6,972 nucleotides of DNA from JBDNDK01 sp046719185. Lineage in GTDB: Bacteria > Armatimonadota > UBA5829. The stretch covers positions 1 through 6,972 of the forward strand of contig JBDNDK010000130.1 of assembly GCA_046719185.1 (NCBI GenBank), written 5' to 3'. This document shows, in pieces, positions 1-5,780 of this stretch; positions within the stretch are counted from its first letter, which is position 1, and the number at the start of each line of letters is the position of its first letter. Made by a program: the position numbers and the translations under genes. The notes under the pieces are model-generated. The model was not told the DNA's origin, did not search any database, and worked only from the letters and a program-made list of their open reading frames with translations.

Positions 1-90
1 GCTCCCAAGAACCAAAGAAAAGAACAAAAAATAATTATTGCTCAAAGAGCAATGGATAATTTCCTACTTGAAATTAAATTTGCAAACTAA
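1..90 (+). CDS. C-terminal end of an unrecognised protein (partial)
   Basis: Reading from the first base, the frame stays open for 29 codons and ends in two consecutive TAA codons (88-93). The other two + frames close by about position 33 and 59. The visible tail is lysine-, glutamine- and isoleucine-rich (it ends FLLEIKFAN) and shows no domain I can name. No terminator-like hairpin lies between its stop and the next gene, 55 bases on, so read-through into that gene is possible. The call rests only on frame openness, the double stop, and its two arginine codons both being AGA as in the neighbours. Confidence 0.5.
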   Translation, partial: APKNQRKEQKIIIAQRAMDNFLLEIKFAN

Positions 91-132
91 TAAAAACCTA
101 ACACATTTGAATTATCATCAATCAGCTTATTG

Positions 133-140
133 AGAGGTGA
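133..140 (+). promoter_or_regulatory. Shine-Dalgarno sequence that fixes the start of the phytase-like gene
   Basis: AGAGGTGA lies 5 nt before the ATG at 146. The GTG at 137-139 is in frame and could be taken for the start codon, but it is part of this ribosome binding site and has no good site of its own. The geometry (motif ending GGTGA, 5-nt gap, start) is the same as at 5321-5334. ATG 146 is therefore preferred. Confidence 0.75.
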
Positions 141-145
141 ATGAA

Positions 146-1315
146 ATGAAAAGAAGAGTTAAATTTGTTTCATTAGTTATGCTGATACTTTTTTTGGCAT
201 CAATATCATATGCTCAAATTGAATTTTTGGGAGAAATACAAATAGATGGTGAAATGAAGGATCTTTCAAATTTAACTAATATCCTTGAGGAAGGCAGTTC
301 TCATGATAAATTTGGTGGCATATCAGGTATAGCATACACTGGAAATAATAAAGAATATGTATTATTGTCAGATAGAGGACCAGCAGATGGTGATGCAAAC
401 TACTATACTAGATTTCATATAATGGATATAACTGTAGATAAAACTGGAGACAAATGGCACATTCAAACAGAACTAAAGAAAACAGTTTTGCTGAAAACTA
501 AGGCTGGTGAAAACTTTATTGGCAAAGCTGACAACAAGTTAAGGCTTGACCCTGAAGCAATTCAAGTTTCTGAAAATGGTTATATAATTTCTGATGAATA
601 TGGTCCATTTATATATGAGTTTGATAAAAATGGAATATTGATAAGAGAAATTGAAGTGCCAGAAAAATTTAGAGTTAAAAACATTTCTGGGAAAAAACAC
701 TTAGAAATGCCACCACACAATACTTCTGGCAGACAATCAAACAGAGGATTTGAAGGAGTGGCTATTTCACCAAACAAAAAGAAAATAACAGCCATATTAC
801 AAAGCCCTCTTATACAAGATAGTGGATTAGATGACAAAAACAAAAAAGTTGGTATAAACATAAGAATGCTTGATATAAACCTAGATTCTAATGAGAAAAA
901 AGAGTTTGTATATCAGCTTGAAGATTCAAGCAATGGAGTTAATGAAATATTAGCTCTAAATGATAACGAATACCTTGTGTTAGAAAGAGATGGGAAAAAG
1001 GGAACAAAAGCTAATTTCAAAAAATTATTCAAAATTGATATATCAAATGCCACTGATATATCTTTAATAGAATCATTGCCTCAAAATGAACTTCCAAAAG
1101 ATATAACACCTGTAAAAAAAGAGAAATTTCTAGATCTATTGGATAACTCTTTTTCGATTTCAAAAGATGATTTTCCTGAAAAAATTGAAGGAGTTACTTT
1201 GGGTGAAACTCTTCCTGATGGCAGAAAACTGCTTCTTATTGCAATTGATAATGATTTTTTATCAAGTCAGCCAACTGTGATATGGGCTTTTGCAGTAGGG
1301 CAGATAGACAACTAG
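146..1315 (+). CDS. Exported phytase-like / esterase-like protein (PF13449 type)
   Basis: This is a 389-residue protein from ATG 146. It begins with a Sec signal peptide: KRR at the N-terminus, a hydrophobic stretch at about 6-20, and a likely cut after SYA (residue 23). It should therefore act in the periplasm or outside the cell. The mature part carries the marks of the 'esterase-like activity of phytase' family: GGISGIAY at 57-64 followed by SDRG, DPEA at 135-138, SDEYGP at 149-154 before a FDKNG turn, NRGFEG at 199-204, LERDG at 279-283 and IEGVT at 347-351. Such proteins form a beta-propeller-like fold, and most have no proven substrate; phosphoester or ester hydrolysis is inferred from the family name only. 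The length is usual for the family and no break is seen. By eye it is among the most AT-rich coding stretches here, with only two CpGs. It has its own ribosome binding site; no convincing promoter was found in the 55 bases upstream. Confidence 0.82.
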   Translation: MKRRVKFVSLVMLILFLASISYAQIEFLGEIQIDGEMKDLSNLTNILEEGSSHDKFGGISGIAYTGNNKEYVLLSDRGPADGDANYYTRFHIMDITVDKTGDKWHIQTELKKTVLLKTKAGENFIGKADNKLRLDPEAIQVSENGYIISDEYGPFIYEFDKNGILIREIEVPEKFRVKNISGKKHLEMPPHNTSGRQSNRGFEGVAISPNKKKITAILQSPLIQDSGLDDKNKKVGINIRMLDINLDSNEKKEFVYQLEDSSNGVNEILALNDNEYLVLERDGKKGTKANFKKLFKIDISNATDISLIESLPQNELPKDITPVKKEKFLDLLDNSFSISKDDFPEKIEGVTLGETLPDGRKLLLIAIDNDFLSSQPTVIWAFAVGQIDN

Positions 1316-1326
1316 CTATTTAACTG

Positions 1327-1415
1327 TTTTCAATATAATGATATACTAATAAATCTAATCCTAAAATCTTAAAATATTTTTATTATAGTGGCACAGTAAA
1401 TATTTATATTGAAAA
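1327..1415. repeat. 12-bp perfect inverted repeat, arms 65 nt apart
   Basis: TTTTCAATATAA at 1327-1338 is exactly complementary to TTATATTGAAAA at 1404-1415. The right arm overlaps the possible -35 element at 1409-1414. In such AT-rich DNA a 12-bp match could be chance, and the long spacer makes a simple terminator unlikely. A two-site operator or a long leader fold is possible but unproven. Confidence 0.35.
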
Positions 1416-1437
1416 TTATATCAGTTTGCAATAAAAA
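1409..1437 (+). promoter_or_regulatory. Possible sigma-70 type promoter for the GH172 gene
   Basis: TTGAAA (1409-1414, 5/6 match to TTGACA) is followed after 17 nt by TAAAAA (1432-1437, 4/6 match to TATAAT). It would start transcription roughly 55 bases before ATG 1500. The -10 box is poor, and AT-rich DNA throws up such pairs by chance. It is listed because it is the best candidate in the only sizeable gap upstream of the GH172-ligA cluster. Confidence 0.3.
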
Positions 1438-1499
1438 TAACTTTTTGGAGTCTTTTCCAATATATCCAACATTTCAAATAATTCTTTGGAGAAGAGATT

Positions 1500-2600
1500 A
1501 TGAAAAAAGTTATGTTTGTGCTAATACTATTGATGATTTTATTATCCACATCAGTTATATCAGGAGGAAATGAATTGAGCAGAGATACAATGTTATCTAA
1601 TATTTATCTTGCAAAAGATTATGAGTTTGATAGAGTTTGCAGTCTGCACCCGGCTGGACCGGACGGCAAAGAAGTGATGCAGCCGGGTGAAATAAGAGAA
1701 ATAGCAAATATTGAAGGACCGGGGATTATATCTCATTTATGGTTTACTCTTTCAAGGCAAACAGATTATGTTCTCAAAGATTGTGTATTAAGAATCTATT
1801 GGGATGATGAGGAAAATCCAAGTGTAGAGTGTCCTATTGGTGAATTCTTTGGATTAGGACATGGAAAATATTATGATGTTAGGTCTATACCATTTGAGAC
1901 AGGCAACAAAAGAGGATATAATTGCTTTTTTCCTATGCCATTCAAGAAAAGATGCAGAATAACATTTGAAAATAGTCCTAATCATTCATTAAGAAGACTT
2001 TTTTATCATATCAATTATAAAAAGGTTGAAAAGCTTCCGGATGATGCATTATATTTCTTTGCTCAATATAGACAAGCTAAACCAACTGGCGGAAATGAAA
2101 ATTATGTAATATTAGAAGCTGAAGGCAGAGGTCATTTTGTAGGTCTGTTTTATTATAACAGAACAAACAGCAGAGGCTGGTGGGGTGATGGTGGAGAGCA
2201 TATAGAAATTGATGGAAGAATGATTGATGCCACTGGTCAGGAAGACTATTTTGGACAGGGTTGGTCTTTTGGAGTTGGTGAAAATGGACACAGATTTGGT
2301 TCACCATTATATGAATCTGCAACAAAACCTGAATTAGCAGACAATTCATTTTATAGATTCCATTTAGAGGATCCTATACCTTTCAAAAAAACTTTTAGAA
2401 TGACTATGAGACATGGTGCCGTGAATGAAAGAACTGATGATTATTCTACAGTTGCTTTTTGGTATCAAACTCTTCCTTTCAAGAAGTTTCCTGAGCTTCC
2501 AAAAGCAGAGGATAGATATCCTAGCAGACCAGATAATCCACAAGAAGAAATAAAACAAGAAAATCAAACTGGTATTCCCCAAGAATCCATTGAATACTAG
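1500..2600 (+). CDS. Exported DUF2961 protein, glycoside hydrolase family 172 type
   Basis: This 366-residue protein has a Sec signal peptide (KK, then hydrophobic residues 4-20, cut near SVISG, about residues 18-22) and no lipobox cysteine, so a soluble exported protein is expected. DUF2961 features appear in order: HPAGPDGKEV with a QPGEI..I stretch at about 50-75, the segment GPGIISHLWFT, a WDDEENPSVECPIGEFFG strand-loop, then GWWGDGGEHIEIDG at 226-239 and TGQEDYFGQGWSFG at 245-258. Characterised GH172 members act on fructofuranosidic, arabinofuranosidic or related linkages; the substrate here cannot be told. The EDYF glutamate (Glu248) is present. The upstream acidic motif reads GDGGE (Asp230, Glu233) where I remember GEGD/GEGE as common. 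ATG 1500 has a good ribosome binding site. The last 20 or so residues are polar and probably disordered. The gene ends 27 nt before ligA and may share its transcript. Confidence 0.85.
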   Translation: MKKVMFVLILLMILLSTSVISGGNELSRDTMLSNIYLAKDYEFDRVCSLHPAGPDGKEVMQPGEIREIANIEGPGIISHLWFTLSRQTDYVLKDCVLRIYWDDEENPSVECPIGEFFGLGHGKYYDVRSIPFETGNKRGYNCFFPMPFKKRCRITFENSPNHSLRRLFYHINYKKVEKLPDDALYFFAQYRQAKPTGGNENYVILEAEGRGHFVGLFYYNRTNSRGWWGDGGEHIEIDGRMIDATGQEDYFGQGWSFGVGENGHRFGSPLYESATKPELADNSFYRFHLEDPIPFKKTFRMTMRHGAVNERTDDYSTVAFWYQTLPFKKFPELPKAEDRYPSRPDNPQEEIKQENQTGIPQESIEY

Positions 2601-2614
2601 ATAATAAGCTTATT

Positions 2615-2620
2615 GGGGGA
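2615..2620 (+). promoter_or_regulatory. Shine-Dalgarno sequence fixing the ligA start at TTG 2628
   Basis: GGGGGA sits 7 nt before TTG 2628. An earlier in-frame TTG at 2613 overlaps this G-run and has no ribosome binding site of its own. The ATG at 2624 is out of frame with ligA and meets a stop after two codons. TTG 2628 is therefore the best supported start. Confidence 0.65.
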
Positions 2621-2627
2621 TGATGGA

Positions 2628-4676
2628 TTGAACAGCAATTTCAATGTGCCAAGTGAAATATTGGCAGAAGTAAAAAGACTGCATGAAAAGATTAACCATG
2701 CAAACTATCTTTATTATGTTAAAGATACGCCTGATATATCAGATGCAGAATATGATGCATTGATGAAAAGACTCATTGAGATTGAAAACTTATACCCAAG
2801 TTTAATCACTCCGGATTCCCCTACTCAGAGAGTTGGTGCTAAGCCTCAGACAGAATTTGCTGTTCATACGCATATTATGCCAATGCTTTCTCTTGCTAAT
2901 GCAAATAGTGATGAAGAGCTAAAAGCATTTGATGCAAGGGTAAAGAAATTTCTAAAATATTCAGATTCTGAAAAAATAGAATATATATGTGAGCTTAAGC
3001 TTGATGGTCTTGCAGTATCACTAACATACATAGATGGCATTCTGACATCCGGGGCAACCAGAGGAGATGGAACTCAAGGAGAAAACATCACAGAAAATAT
3101 CAAAACAATAAAAAGTATTCCGCTTAGGTTGATGTCAGATAATCTCTTATATAATATCCCAAATTTAGTTGAAATAAGGGGTGAGATTATACTAACTCAT
3201 GAAGAGTTCAAAAGAATAAATGATGAGAGAACTCTAAATGGTGAACCGGTGTTTTCAAATCCAAGAAATGCTGCAGCAGGTTCTGTGAGACAACTTGATC
3301 CCAGTGTAACTTCAAAAAGAAAACTGACTATGTTTTGCTATGGAATTGGTGCTTGTGATGGTTTGGAAATGAAATCTCAAGAAGATGTATTAAAAAATCT
3401 TTCTGCTTGGGGATTGAAAGTTAATCCAAACACAAAAGTTTGTAATGGAATTGATGAAGTATCGAAATATATAACTGAATGGAAAGAGAAAAGACTCACT
3501 CTCAATTATGACACTGATGGTGTTGTGGTGAAAGTAAACTCTAGAGAACTGCAGGATTCTCTTGGAAATGTGGCAAGAAGTCCCAGATGGGCTGTTGCAT
3601 ATAAATATCCAGCTATGCAGGCTGTGACTAAAATTAACAACATTAGAATGCAAGTTGGAAGAACAGGCTCACTGACACCTGTTGCAGACCTTGAACCAGT
3701 GATAGTTGGTGGAGTGAAAGTATCTCATGCAACTTTGCACAATGAAAATGAAATAAAAAGAAAAGATATAAAAATTGGTGATATGGTAGTTGTGCAGAGA
3801 GCAGGAGATGTGATTCCTGAAGTTGTGAGTGTGCTTACAGAAAAAAGAACTGGTGATGAGATTGATTTTGTAATGCCAAACAGATGCCCTGAGTGTGGTG
3901 GAGAAGTGATAAAACCAGAGGGTGAGGCTGTTGCAAGGTGTATAAATTCAGATTGCCCTGCTTTAGTTAGACAAAGAATTATTCATTTTGTATCAAGACC
4001 AGCTATGAATATAGATGGTGTTGGTCCTGCAATAATTGACCAGCTGCTTGATAATAATCTAATAAAAGACCCTGCAGATTTGTATTTGCTAAAAGAAGAA
4101 GATATTTCAAAACTTGAAAGAATGGCAGAAAAATCTGCTTCAAATACTATAAATGCTATCCAGCAAAGTAAAAAAGCATCACTAGAAAGGCTAATATATG
4201 CCTTAGGTATAAGACATGTCGGAGAAAGAACAGCATTAGTGCTTGCTGATATATTTGGCAATATTGATAATTTAATTGCTGCTACTGAGGAAGAGCTGTC
4301 TGAGATAAATGATATTGGTCCTGTGATGGCAAAAAGCATTGTAGATTACTTTGCAAATGAAGATAATATTGAATTGATAAACAAGCTGAAAGCTGTTGGA
4401 ATAAATCCAACTAAAGAAAATAAAGCCTCTAAAGGCACATTTGAGGGCAAGACATTTGTATTCACTGGAACTCTTCAGCATTTCACAAGAGATGAAGCAG
4501 AAAAAATTGTGCTGAGTCTTGGTGGAAAAGCTTCTAGTTCTGTATCAAGCAAAACAGATTTTCTTGTTGCTGGTGAAAAAGCAGGCTCAAAGCTTGAAAA
4601 GGCACAAAGTCTTGGAGTTAATATTATCTCAGAAGAAGATTTTAAGAATATGCTGAAAGAGGCTGGAGAATTATAA
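2628..4676 (+). CDS. ligA: NAD-dependent DNA ligase LigA
   Basis: LigA joins 3'-OH and 5'-phosphate ends at nicks using NAD+, in replication and repair. The protein is 682 residues from TTG 2628, normal for the family, with every domain intact. Domain Ia has the HANYLYYV..DISDAEYD helix region. The adenylation domain has the nucleophile in KLDG (Lys124), Arg145 in TRGDG, EIRGE (182-186), Lys302 in VVVKVN and Lys326 in YKYPA. The OB domain begins with VGRTGSLTPVA. The zinc finger has Cys420, Cys423, Cys438 and Cys443. Helix-hairpin-helix repeats follow (VGPAIIDQL, GIRHVGERTA, INDIGPVMAKS), then a C-terminal BRCT domain from about 603 (FEGKTFVFTG). No catalytic residue appears lost. It is the lead gene of a tightly packed set: the next start is 1 nt beyond its TAA. 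Confidence 0.98.
   Translation: MNSNFNVPSEILAEVKRLHEKINHANYLYYVKDTPDISDAEYDALMKRLIEIENLYPSLITPDSPTQRVGAKPQTEFAVHTHIMPMLSLANANSDEELKAFDARVKKFLKYSDSEKIEYICELKLDGLAVSLTYIDGILTSGATRGDGTQGENITENIKTIKSIPLRLMSDNLLYNIPNLVEIRGEIILTHEEFKRINDERTLNGEPVFSNPRNAAAGSVRQLDPSVTSKRKLTMFCYGIGACDGLEMKSQEDVLKNLSAWGLKVNPNTKVCNGIDEVSKYITEWKEKRLTLNYDTDGVVVKVNSRELQDSLGNVARSPRWAVAYKYPAMQAVTKINNIRMQVGRTGSLTPVADLEPVIVGGVKVSHATLHNENEIKRKDIKIGDMVVVQRAGDVIPEVVSVLTEKRTGDEIDFVMPNRCPECGGEVIKPEGEAVARCINSDCPALVRQRIIHFVSRPAMNIDGVGPAIIDQLLDNNLIKDPADLYLLKEEDISKLERMAEKSASNTINAIQQSKKASLERLIYALGIRHVGERTALVLADIFGNIDNLIAATEEELSEINDIGPVMAKSIVDYFANEDNIELINKLKAVGINPTKENKASKGTFEGKTFVFTGTLQHFTRDEAEKIVLSLGGKASSSVSSKTDFLVAGEKAGSKLEKAQSLGVNIISEEDFKNMLKEAGEL
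4665..4668 (+). promoter_or_regulatory. Shine-Dalgarno for the small membrane-protein gene, inside the end of ligA
   Basis: GGAG in the last codons of ligA lies 9 nt before TTG 4678. It is the only purine-rich site near enough to serve this start, and it implies translation coupled to ligA termination at 4674-4676. Confidence 0.5.
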
Positions 4677-4677
4677 T

Positions 4678-4944
4678 TTGAATTATATAATAATATCAGT
4701 TGCTTGCGGATTGTTTTCTGCTGTGGTGTGGAAACTATCTGCAATGAGAATTATGAAGCTACATAGCCATAGAGTGGAAAATGCTGCTGCATTAAGCACT
4801 GCTGCAATGTTTTTTAGTGGTATTTTGGCAGTTGCACCTGTATTAATGTTAAATTCCCTAATTGATGGGAAAGTAAATATGTGGATATGGCTTGGAGCAT
4901 TTGCTGTATTCTGGTTTATATTGGGTAAATTATTTGAGAGATAA
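4678..4944 (+). CDS. Small three-helix membrane protein, unknown function
   Basis: This 88-residue hydrophobic protein starts at TTG 4678, 1 nt after the ligA stop. I do not recognise its family. Three likely membrane segments are visible: about 3-18, 38-61 and 67-86. Between the first two is a basic loop (KLSAMRIMKLHSHR, 19-32), which by the positive-inside rule should face the cytoplasm. It ends FER. Its reality is supported by the ligA spacing, the 11-nt overlap with the next gene, only AGA arginine codons (3 of 3), and the lack of any other open frame of note in this stretch. No catalytic motif is seen. It could be an accessory partner of the VanZ-like protein encoded next, but that rests on position alone. 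Confidence 0.75.
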   Translation: MNYIIISVACGLFSAVVWKLSAMRIMKLHSHRVENAAALSTAAMFFSGILAVAPVLMLNSLIDGKVNMWIWLGAFAVFWFILGKLFER

Positions 4945-5347
4945 GAAGATAGTTAAAGGTTGGATTTGGTGTATGCCTGCTATATTTTGTATGGCTGGCA
5001 TTTTTATGTTATCTTCTCAGCCAAAACTGCCAACTGATCAAATATTTATATTTGGAATCTCTATTGAAGATATAAATTATTATGATAAGCTTGGACATTT
5101 CACTGCTTACTTTATATTAGGATGCAGTGTTTGGTTTAGTCTGTCTGACAAAAGACTCAATAATTGGAAGCTAAAAACAACTTTTGTGGTATCATTACTC
5201 TATGGAATATCTGATGAAATACACCAGATATTCGTTGTGGGAAGAAGCTTTGAACTATTAGACTTATTTGCTGATGGTTTAGGTGCATTAACAGCTGGAA
5301 AGCTGATTTCATATTTTACAGGAGGTGATAGGTTTGGAAAAGGATAA
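4934..5347 (+). CDS. VanZ-like family membrane protein
   Basis: This 137-residue protein starts at TTG 4934. The frame is open further upstream to TTG 4892, but that start would add 14 residues lying wholly within the previous gene. The 4934 start gives the usual VanZ-like beginning, a few basic residues, then WIWCMPAIFCMAGIFMLSSQP (about 10-30). The family signature follows: DKLGHFTAYFILG (about 51-63, conserved Asp/His), YGISDEIHQIFVVGRSF (about 88-104, with DEIHQ and Arg) and a last helix LDLFADGLGALTAG. Four membrane helices are expected. VanZ itself gives low-level teicoplanin resistance, but most family members have no known role, so a glycopeptide link should not be assumed. The ribosome binding site is weak (TGGG 8 nt upstream); translation is probably coupled to the previous gene through the 11-nt overlap. 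Confidence 0.87.
   Translation: MRDKKIVKGWIWCMPAIFCMAGIFMLSSQPKLPTDQIFIFGISIEDINYYDKLGHFTAYFILGCSVWFSLSDKRLNNWKLKTTFVVSLLYGISDEIHQIFVVGRSFELLDLFADGLGALTAGKLISYFTGGDRFGKG
5321..5328 (+). promoter_or_regulatory. Strong Shine-Dalgarno that fixes the DUF1844 start at TTG 5334
   Basis: GGAGGTGA is a near-perfect anti-16S match placed 5 nt before TTG 5334. The in-frame GTG at 5325 falls inside it and is probably not a start. The motif lies within the VanZ-like coding region, so the two genes overlap by 14 nt. Confidence 0.8.
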
Positions 5348-5780
5348 TGAAGAACAACAAGAACAAAAAACTTATGAAGTTAAAGATAAGAGAAGAGTAA
5401 ATCCAGATGGAACATTAAAAGAAAATGTTGAAACAAAAGAACCTGAGAGTTGTGGATGTTCTTCAGAGCATGATTTTTCAAGCACATGTGAAAAAGAGTA
5501 TGAAGATGATACAAAAGATGAAATGCCCCCACCAAATGTGTATGCTGTGCTTCAGTTTGTTATAGGACTTCTTGCAGATCAAGCGTGGCAACTTATGGGC
5601 ATTAGGCTAGCTCCGGGGCAAAAAGAAGTTATTAAAGACCTAAAACAAGCTAAAATTGCTATAGATACTATAGCTTTTATTGCTGATCAATTATCAAGTA
5701 CACTAAAATCAGAAGAAAAAACTTTAATACAAGCAATGCTAAGCGATTTGCAGATAAACTATGTCAATCAATCAAAATAA
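5334..5780 (+). CDS. DUF1844 domain-containing protein
   Basis: This 148-residue soluble protein starts at TTG 5334. The first 65 residues are charged, rich in Glu, Lys and Gln, and probably disordered. They include KVKD-like KDKRR (17-21) and NPDG, typical of the N-terminal side of DUF1844 proteins. The conserved domain runs from about 67: MPPPNVYAVLQFVIGLLADQ, then LAPGQKEVIKDLKQAKIAIDTIAFIADQLSSTL, ending LSDLQINYV. It looks all-helical with two or three helices. The family's biochemical role is unknown. An oddity is Cys40, Cys42, His46 and Cys52 in the otherwise simple N-terminal tail. It overlaps the VanZ-like gene by 14 nt and the next gene by 20 nt, so it is probably translated in step with both. 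A hairpin starts 5 nt after its stop. Confidence 0.88.
   Translation: MEKDNEEQQEQKTYEVKDKRRVNPDGTLKENVETKEPESCGCSSEHDFSSTCEKEYEDDTKDEMPPPNVYAVLQFVIGLLADQAWQLMGIRLAPGQKEVIKDLKQAKIAIDTIAFIADQLSSTLKSEEKTLIQAMLSDLQINYVNQSK

Larger units (their letters stand above)
1316..1499 (+). other. AT-rich intergenic gap between the two exported-protein genes
   Basis: These 184 bases contain no open frame worth calling. They hold a 12-bp inverted repeat (1327-1338 and 1404-1415), a short AT-only palindrome (AAAATATTTT, 1371-1380), a weak promoter-like pair and the ribosome binding site of the next gene (GGAG at 1488-1491, 8 nt before ATG 1500). No GC-rich terminator hairpin is visible after the phytase-like gene. 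Confidence 0.7.

Noticed and set aside
580..861. Open frame on the - strand inside the phytase-like gene
   Set aside because: It is fully contained in a well supported + strand gene, resembles no family, and its composition is that of a shadow frame.
2077..2582. Two - strand open frames opposite the GH172 gene
   Set aside because: Both lie opposite conserved DUF2961 motifs, have no ribosome binding site context and are rich in unlikely residue runs.
3390..4744. Several - strand open frames opposite ligA
   Set aside because: ligA is intact on the + strand with all motifs. These frames arise from its AT-rich codon use and show no family features.
4892..4933. Upstream extension of the VanZ-like gene to TTG 4892
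   Set aside because: The added 14 residues overlap the previous gene, are not family-like, and the shorter start gives the typical VanZ-like N-terminus.
4934..5347. Glycopeptide resistance determinant
   Set aside because: VanZ-like proteins are widespread outside vancomycin gene clusters, and no other van gene is present in the window.
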